Below are positions 57,966 through 64,000 of a stretch of DNA of 64,000 nt, in pieces; within the stretch, counting starts at the first letter, position 1, and each line of letters starts with the position of its first letter. A program made the translations under genes and the position numbers. Under the pieces are notes generated by a model. It saw only the letters and a list, made by a program, of their open reading frames with translations. It was not told the origin of the DNA and searched no databases. Source of the DNA: Prorocentrum cordatum (Eukaryota > Sar > Dinophyceae > Prorocentrales > Prorocentraceae); assembly GCA_963575745.1 (NCBI GenBank), contig CAUYUJ010014771.1, forward strand, positions 157,501 through 221,500, written 5' to 3'.

Positions 57966-59490
57966 TCTAAGGCTTTTCACGACGAGGCGGCGAGCCCAGG
58001 GGAGAAATGGGAGGTCGGGATCTTAGATGATGCTTAAAACTCTTGAGGGTTTTTTTTTCATTGACGTGTTTGTCAGTGTTTGGGCAAGTGTTCCTTCCGT
58101 TTTTGGATTCCACTCGCGCCGTTTCTCTTGGCGGGCTTCCGTTTTGGTTGTTTCTGGTCTGGGCGGCTGTTATGTGTTTCCGCTCTGGTTGGCCGGCAAC
58201 CGAAAAGTGGGACACGGGGCAACAACAACGCCCCCAGCGTTTCTAGCATCCGCTGAGATGGAGGTCGCCTGCTCCCCCGCCTACATCCGAGCACAACATG
58301 TGACCATCGCCACCAAGATCGGGAAACATCTACGGTTCGATTTGGTGCAGTTGTGTTCTGGTGGAAAAATTGCAGCCCCCTCCCGCCGCCAACGGCAATT
58401 GGGCTGCCCCCCCCCTCTCTCGTAAGGACCGAAACAGAATTCATCAAAACACGCCGCCGGGTCGTAGCGTCTTCTGCCATGATCCCGCCTCCAGTCATGT
58501 TGGCGATTATTTGTTGTTGCGGGCGCCGGTGGTGTATAAGAATTGGCCTCGCACTGCAGTCAACCCGCATAGTAAGGATGAGCGACTTTCCAAGGCTACC
58601 CTTGCATCCTTCCCCTTCGGCCCATCCTTGGCCGCTTTCGTTGGCCGCGCCCCGCTTGAAAGGTGTCGACATGGCCTTCCAAGGCCAGTGTATCCTTATC
58701 GTGCGTCCTTGTTATACGGATTGACTGTAGAGGGACCTCTGCCCGCTGCGGCGAGCCCCCCATCGATGTCGCGGGATCTTGTCAGTGCCGATCTTGGTCA
58801 TGGTTCACGTCGGCAGTCGTCGATCCGCGAGGCTGATCTACGACTTGACGCTGACCAAGATCGACGGTGACCAAGATCGAGACTACATTTCCACGGTCAG
58901 TCTTGGTCATGGTCCCCATGTTCTTCCTTGCCACCCCAGGCACTTGCAGGGCCGCGTCGCGCGGGGCCTCGTACCACACGGCGCTGCGGCAGCGCGTGGC
59001 CGCGCCGGCGCCGCGCTCGGGGGCACGGGCAGTAGGAGGGCACGGACGCCGCGGGAGGCAGCAAGGCTGAGCCTGTGTCGAGACTCCCTCCCCCAGAGCG
59101 CGGGTCTCTTGGCACTGGCGCGAAGTACCGCCTTCGGCCGGGCCCCATGACCGACTCCGCTCCTCCTCCTCCGAGGAGGAGGTCCTCTTGCTCCCCGCCT
59201 GTCCCATCGCGCGTCTGGGCCTCACGTTGGCCCACCGCCGCACGGACAAAACAAAACACTTTGCAGTAAAACGCACAGAGTAAATCGAAAGATGGAGTCT
59301 CCCCTGTCTGAATCAGACGAGAGAGGGTTTCTGCTTTCGGTTTGTTCTGCGTCTGCGCAGCAACAGGTCCTCCTTTCACCCTCTATTCTCAATATTTCCA
59401 CCGACTGGCCAAAGACGCGGAGGACAATCAAGAACGACCGACGAGGGCCGCGCGACCAACCGACCGATCTGCATCGACCGGCCGACTCGC
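57966..59490. other. No gene recognised; contains one dispersed repeat
   Basis: Unique sequence apart from 58775-58920. Overlapping ORFs near 58353-58870 and 58897-59379 carry no domain. Confidence 0.45.
58775..58920 (+). repeat. Dispersed ~145-bp repeat, copy 2 of 2
   Basis: Partner of 36318-36462, in the same orientation. Confidence 0.75.
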
Positions 59491-59670
59491 CGGCACCAGA
59501 CGACTGACGACAAGGACCGACCGACAGACCGACCGACCCACGACGACGACGACGACGCTCGCCCGCCCGCCCGCCCGCCCGCCTGCCCGCCCACCCGACG
59601 ACAACGACGACTACGACTGACGACCATCGGCGACAACCGAACGACCGACGACAACCACCCACCGACCGAG
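59491..59670. repeat. GACC/GACG and CCGC tandem tracts
   Basis: ACCGACCGACAGACCGACC-type tetranucleotides, a CGACGA triplet run, and a CCGCCCGC run at about 59561-59592. Confidence 0.9.
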
Positions 59671-59759
59671 CGGTTGACCCTGGCAGCGTCTGACAGCGCT
59701 CTGCGCTTCTGCGGAGGTCCTGTTGCCTGCTAGTGTCTGGGGCATGCTTCTACCTTATA

Positions 59760-60075
59760 GAAGCTCGAAGAATGCCTTCCGCAGGCCTACTAGGCCTATC
59801 ATAAGTCCACCCTCGGCCTTCGTAGGCGTACCGTAGGTCTACCATGGGCCTTCACACGCCTCTCCTGGGACTACCCCAGGTCAACCGTAGGCCCTTAGGC
59901 CTACTCACGTCTACCTTGGTTTTCTCTGGGTCTACTGTGGGCCTCCAAACGACGTTTACCCCAAGCCTCCTTAGGCCGACCCTGAGTCTTCAGTCTACCA
60001 TAGGCACTCCTAGGTTCACCCCAGGCCTAACTAGGCCTACTTTGGCGTACCTAGCCCTGCCCCAAGGCCTCTGAA
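59760..60075. repeat. Degenerate AGGCCTA-type repeat
   Basis: Recurring AGGCCTAC, TAGGTCTACC and AGGCGTACC phrases roughly every 15-30 bp. Strongly drifted. Confidence 0.7.
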
Positions 60076-60609
60076 GGCAGCGGCCTAGGATTCCAGACTC
60101 GTGCCATGACTTCTGGGATACGTCTCCAGACACCTGAGGGGGATTTGAAAGCGTCTGACAGTGCTCTGGGCTTCTGGGAGGGTCCGTGGAGTGTCAGGAA
60201 TACGTTTCCACTGTCATTCGTAGGCCCCAGTGTGATTCCTATTTGTTTGAGCCAGAGTGGCCACCCTGCGTGGGAGTCGAACGCACTGCGGCGACCCCAA
60301 CAAAAATGCTGCTGCGGTTTGTGGCCAGGCCCAGGGCCTCCAGCGTCTGCCCCCAAGCCTTCTGCGATGGGCCCTAGATTATGAAAAGTGAGTTCCCGGG
60401 CAGCACGAAAGGACGTCTGAGCCTTCCATATGAGCCTGTGCGCCTGCGGCAGGGGTTTCGCACATTTGGGTGGATTGTTCCAAAGTTTCTAGAGGATCGC
60501 TCGTCAGTGGGCTCGGATTTTTCGGCGTGCGGAGCGCGCTCCTCAAATCGTGTGAATGTGTAGATGTATAGGTTCGCCAGTGTGGACCCCAACCACTGAG
60601 TTGTTACAC
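60076..60609. other. No gene seen
   Basis: The phrase AAGCGTCTGACAGTGCTCTG near 60150 resembles CAGCGTCTGACAGCGCTCTG near 59683, a short direct repeat around the AGGCCTA array. No domain recognised. Confidence 0.5.
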
Positions 60610-60885
60610 GGTGGCAGTGGACGCAATGCGGTGTAAGCTATGTGGTGACAGCCATGTAGCGTGAGCTTCATGGTGTGAGCTCTGGAGGTGAAGCTTGTAT
60701 GATACACGCTCTATGGTGCACGCTATGTCGTGTAAGCTAGCGGTGTGCACTTGAGGTTAAAACTATGAGGTGCAAACTGTGTGATCAGCTACGTCGTGTA
60801 GTATATGCGCTGCAAGCAATGTGGTGCACGCTATGCGGTGCAAGCTACGTGGTGAAAGCTGCGTCGTGCAAGCTCAGAGCACGGG
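60610..60885 (+). repeat. Degenerate ~17-bp repeat GTGCAAGCTATGTGGT
   Basis: GTGTAAGCTATGTGG, GTGAGCTTCATGGTG, GCACGCTATGTCGTG, GCAAGCTACGTGGTG and similar units repeat over about 275 bp. Confidence 0.8.
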
Positions 60886-61832
60886 GCCCCCACGAGGCGG
60901 CCTGCGCGGCAACTTGGCGCACCCTCGGGAGACCCACCCAGCGCATGGGGCGCTCACGGGGCGCCCACGAGGCGGCACCGCCGGCGACGTGGCGAAAACT
61001 CGGCAAGCAGTTCCAAGTACTTCAGCAACGCAAGTTAGAACCCCACAGTGCAAGCATTGTTTTGGGGAATGTGTGTGTTTGTGTGCGTATATTTCGATCG
61101 TCGGTGACGGGTTATCGGCGGTTGAGCTTTCGTTGTTGACCCATCCCAAGCGGGTATCGATCATCCATGATGGAGGCCGCAGCTTGAGTGAACTTCAAGA
61201 CAAGAGTCATTCCACCAATGTGTGTGCTGTGGCTGGCCCTGGACGTTCGTTTGCGTCGGCAAGGTGTGCCATGTCTTCGGAGAGTCGGCGATGGAACTGC
61301 CGAACAGGTAGACTCTTACTTGTCAGGAATCGACAATGATGAGGCATCGGATGCGTTTTTTAACGAGCGGGCCGTCAGTCCCTCGAGTCGTCGAGAGACC
61401 CCATCGGCTCCATCAATGTCCTGGAGGACTTCGGAACTCATCTAGTGAATTGTGATAATGCGGAGGATATCTGGAAACAGTCTTGGTGACGCTCTCTTGA
61501 GGTTGAGTTTGGGTGCTTCTATTGCGTCCCGGGCCGGTGTCTGGTGAGCATCTGGATTAGTGTCGCGCGTGATGCATCATGGAACCGTAGGGCTTTTCGT
61601 CTCATTTGTGTACTATGCTGCGCGGCAACATCCCAGGGCCCAACCCCAGAGCACAGCACCTGTGCTCAGCCCAGTGTGCGACCCCAGAGTGCGGCTCCAT
61701 GGGCGCCACTCCGCAGTGCTAACCCGAATTCCACAATGCAGCAGCAGGGCAGAACAGTGGAGGCTAGCTCCAACGCAGGATCGTACGTCAGAAAGGGCAC
61801 CGCCCTTCCACGGGGCACCGCTCTTTCTTCCA
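60886..61832. other. No gene seen
   Basis: Unique sequence with short ORFs and no recognisable domain. Confidence 0.5.
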
Positions 61833-62021
61833 GGCCTCCCAGATGGGCTCCGAGTATACCGTGTCGGAGCATCGCGTCGCATCCCCGATGCTCAGCGATG
61901 CGGCTCTGTAGAACCTGATTTCTCCACGCCGACGTCGCCCATGCATTATTGACGTCGCTGTTGCTTCGGCGATGCCGCGCGATCCTGCGACCCCACCTGC
62001 TCGAAGCCTACTCGGGTGGCC
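61833..62021. repeat. Foldback (MITE-like) element, copy 3 of 3
   Basis: Left arm GGCCTCCCAGATGGGCTCCG ... GGAGCATCGCG; right arm GCGCGATCCTGCGACCCC ... CTCGGGTGGCC. The arms are more diverged than in copy 1; the centre again has GCATC/GATGC units. Confidence 0.7.
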
Positions 62022-63186
62022 GCGCTTCCCGGGGCCAGGGCCCCGCGTTTTCGCGGCCTCCTCAGGTGTCGCCTGCGACGCCCGCGGCGGCCCAGCGATC
62101 GCCGGCCCTGGCGTCGGCGCTCTGGCACTCCAGGTCGCCCTCGGCGGATCGCCCCCGCGCCTACGTGGTCGGGGCGGTGGGCGCGCAGAGGGTTCAATAG
62201 CCCATGTCCGCTTGCACGATGCGCCGTGTTTTGTTCGTCCTGGTCTGATTCCAAACGGGTAGACAACAGCATGGCACATAATGCTTCGGGGAGTGGTGGG
62301 ATCGCACGATTGCTGCGTTCAGGTACGCACTGGCTCCCAGCGGGCTTCTGTTCGCACTCCCAGTGCACCCTTCCTGCCCAGAGCAATATCAATGGGTCCT
62401 GGGCCTGGTTATCAACTACAGCATCATGGGGCTCACGGGCGGTACAACGTGGACATTGCTTGTTGGATGGAAGACCCGTTCGGGTAATTCCGGAATGTCA
62501 CTCGTGATAGCCCTTGGAATATTCTCGGGACGTTCTGCAGATTTGTCGGCGTGCCAGCTGCATCATTCGGGAAAGATGGTCTCCAGCATTCGTGATTTGC
62601 ACCTGGGAGCCCATTCCCAGACCAGAGCCACTGGGTAGCCATACGGGATCTGGGTGAAGACTTGCGCAACCTACATTTTTGTTGCGTCGGCGGCTGGGCA
62701 GAGCAACTGCGCTGGCGGAAGAGCGAACCAAACGGGGGCACCGTTGTAGCGAATTGCGCCACAATGCAAGGAACATGGAAAAAGAAGGGAATGGCGGCCG
62801 AAGGAGGGGGAGGAGGAGCGAGGGCCGCTCAGGGCGACGGGTCACACCCGGAGCGAGAGGCGCGGCCGGCCCCGCCGGCAGACTGTGGACTTACAGGCGC
62901 GCCGGGTTCGAGAGAGGCATTGGGTCCAGTGACTCCAGCCCGCGGACACGAGAGGTCCGAGGACGCAGGGGATCCGGGAGGGCCGAGGAAGTATACGGTC
63001 GGGATTTTTTGATTCGCGTGTCGCGCCGCCGGCTCTGGCCCACCACGCGTCGACGCGACACGCTAACCCCCAGGCGTCAACGCCCCGAGCCTTTCCCAGT
63101 CTCCCGCCCCGCGGAGCGGAGCGACACGCTAGCGCCAAATTGTTTTGTTTTGTGCTTGCGCAAGAGGTCGCCCTATGGCTCATTCA
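62022..63186. other. No gene seen
   Basis: Unique GC-rich sequence; ORFs on both strands are shadows of composition, with no domain recognised. Confidence 0.45.
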
Positions 63187-63387
63187 GAAAAGAGCAGAAT
63201 CCAGACCCTGGGCGTCATGCTTTGTTCCACGATGTCGACCCCTAAAGTTGTCAACCTATCCCCCGGGACCGCTTTTCATCCTGAGTCGTTTTTTGATTGT
63301 CCCGAGGCCCGGTATATGGGCCCCCAGAGCTCGAAAATTGCAGAAAACCTCCCGTCGCGTTTTTTCATCACGCGAGGGGGTCTTTGA
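63187..63387 (+). repeat. Dispersed ~200-bp repeat, copy 2 of 3
   Basis: Same block order as 3815-4025, in the same orientation, ending at a GCGAGGGGGTCTTTG motif. Confidence 0.7.
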
Positions 63388-63417
63388 AGGGGGAGGAAGG
63401 AGAAGAACAGGAGAAGG

Positions 63418-63447
63418 CAACAGCAGCAGCAGCAGCAGCAGCAGGGA
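63418..63447 (+). repeat. CAG triplet tract
   Basis: About nine CAG units in an otherwise unique stretch. Confidence 0.95.
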
Positions 63448-63886
63448 GCAGTACAGGCGCAGCCAGTCGCCAGCAGCTACCGCCGATGCTCGCCCATAGG
63501 TTCCGCGACCTTCAGGCCCGGGAGGCGGCCGAGCGGAGCGCGGCGCCGAGCCGGCGCTGTAACTGCCGGCGCTTCCCCCCGATTGGGAGGCGCCAGCTCC
63601 TCGGCGGCGCGGCCGCCGGCCCGCCGCCGCCACCTCCACCAGCCCGCGGGAGATTCCTCCACCGGCTCCGGGCTGGGAGGTCGTCCCGCCGGCGGGACCG
63701 CGGATGCCGTCGCCGCGGCCGCCTCCGCCAGTCCTTCAACCTCCACCATGGCACCGGGTGCGACCCGGGAGGGATCTCCCCGGGGTGCCCTGGGAGGGCC
63801 GCCGTTTCGATCTCGACCCTCGACCATGCAGGGCGGGCGCCCTCGAAGAAGGGAGAAACAAGCCGGCAGCTCCCCAGACCTCCGAC
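63448..63886. other. No gene recognised
   Basis: GC-rich with Pro/Arg/Ala-rich frames on both strands. No domain. Confidence 0.45.
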
Positions 63887-64000
63887 TTCATGATCTTTCA
63901 CATCGTCGACCCCCAGTTGTCTCGACCCACTCCCCAGGATCGGTTCTTCGTCCCGAGTCGTATTTGGACGGTCCCGAGGTCCTGTGAGGGCCCCCAGGGG
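63887..64000 (+). repeat. Dispersed ~200-bp repeat, copy 3 of 3, cut by window end
   Basis: CATCGTCGACCCC, TCGACCCACTCCCCAGGA, CCCGAGTCGT and GGTCCCGAGG match copies 1 and 2 in order. Continues past the window. Confidence 0.7.

Overview
This window looks like repeat-dense, gene-poor nuclear DNA of a eukaryote, most probably a dinoflagellate. The reasons are long trinucleotide and minisatellite arrays, GC-rich coding remnants, retroelements that carry tyrosine recombinases (YRs, known only from eukaryotes), and RT and helicase wording that I associate with dinoflagellate gene models. The species-level assignment is inference. I found no rRNA, tRNA, CRISPR array or spliced-leader sequence by eye.

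The core (about 21.8-36.0 kb) is two YR retroelements, one inside the other. The inner one (23451-31048) has the split direct repeats of PAT/Ngaro-type DIRS elements: A1 at the left, and B1-A2-B2 at the right. Between them lie a gag-like ORF, an RT/RNase H ORF that also carries a methyltransferase-like domain, and a nearly intact YR ORF. It sits inside the YR gene of an older host element, just before the catalytic His codon. The host (21790-35993) has its own A1...B1-A2-B2 repeats. It encodes a YR, a Cys/His + DUF4326-like protein, and a decayed RT with an intact YLDD motif. The order YR - DUF4326 - RT is unlike the DIRS layouts I know.

The left third (0-21.7 kb) holds a broken WD40 fragment at the left edge, then microsatellites and minisatellites. 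Two copies of a composite repeat element (4910-9587 and 13942-15360) differ by about 2.8 kb of 770-bp tandem units in the first copy. Also here are ~103-bp and ~85-bp satellites, long ACT arrays, and a minus-strand Pif1-like helicase pseudogene (17600-20020) interrupted by an ~88-bp minisatellite.

The right part (36-64 kb) has almost no recognisable coding sequence. It contains GAT and GAG arrays, five dispersed ~740-bp units each tailed by CAA-rich tracts, three copies of a foldback (MITE-like) element, an ~83-bp satellite, pentamer and 12-mer arrays, and several short dispersed repeats.

Many coding remnants carry frameshifts. Some lie beside homopolymers, so true decay and long-read indel error cannot be fully separated from sequence alone.
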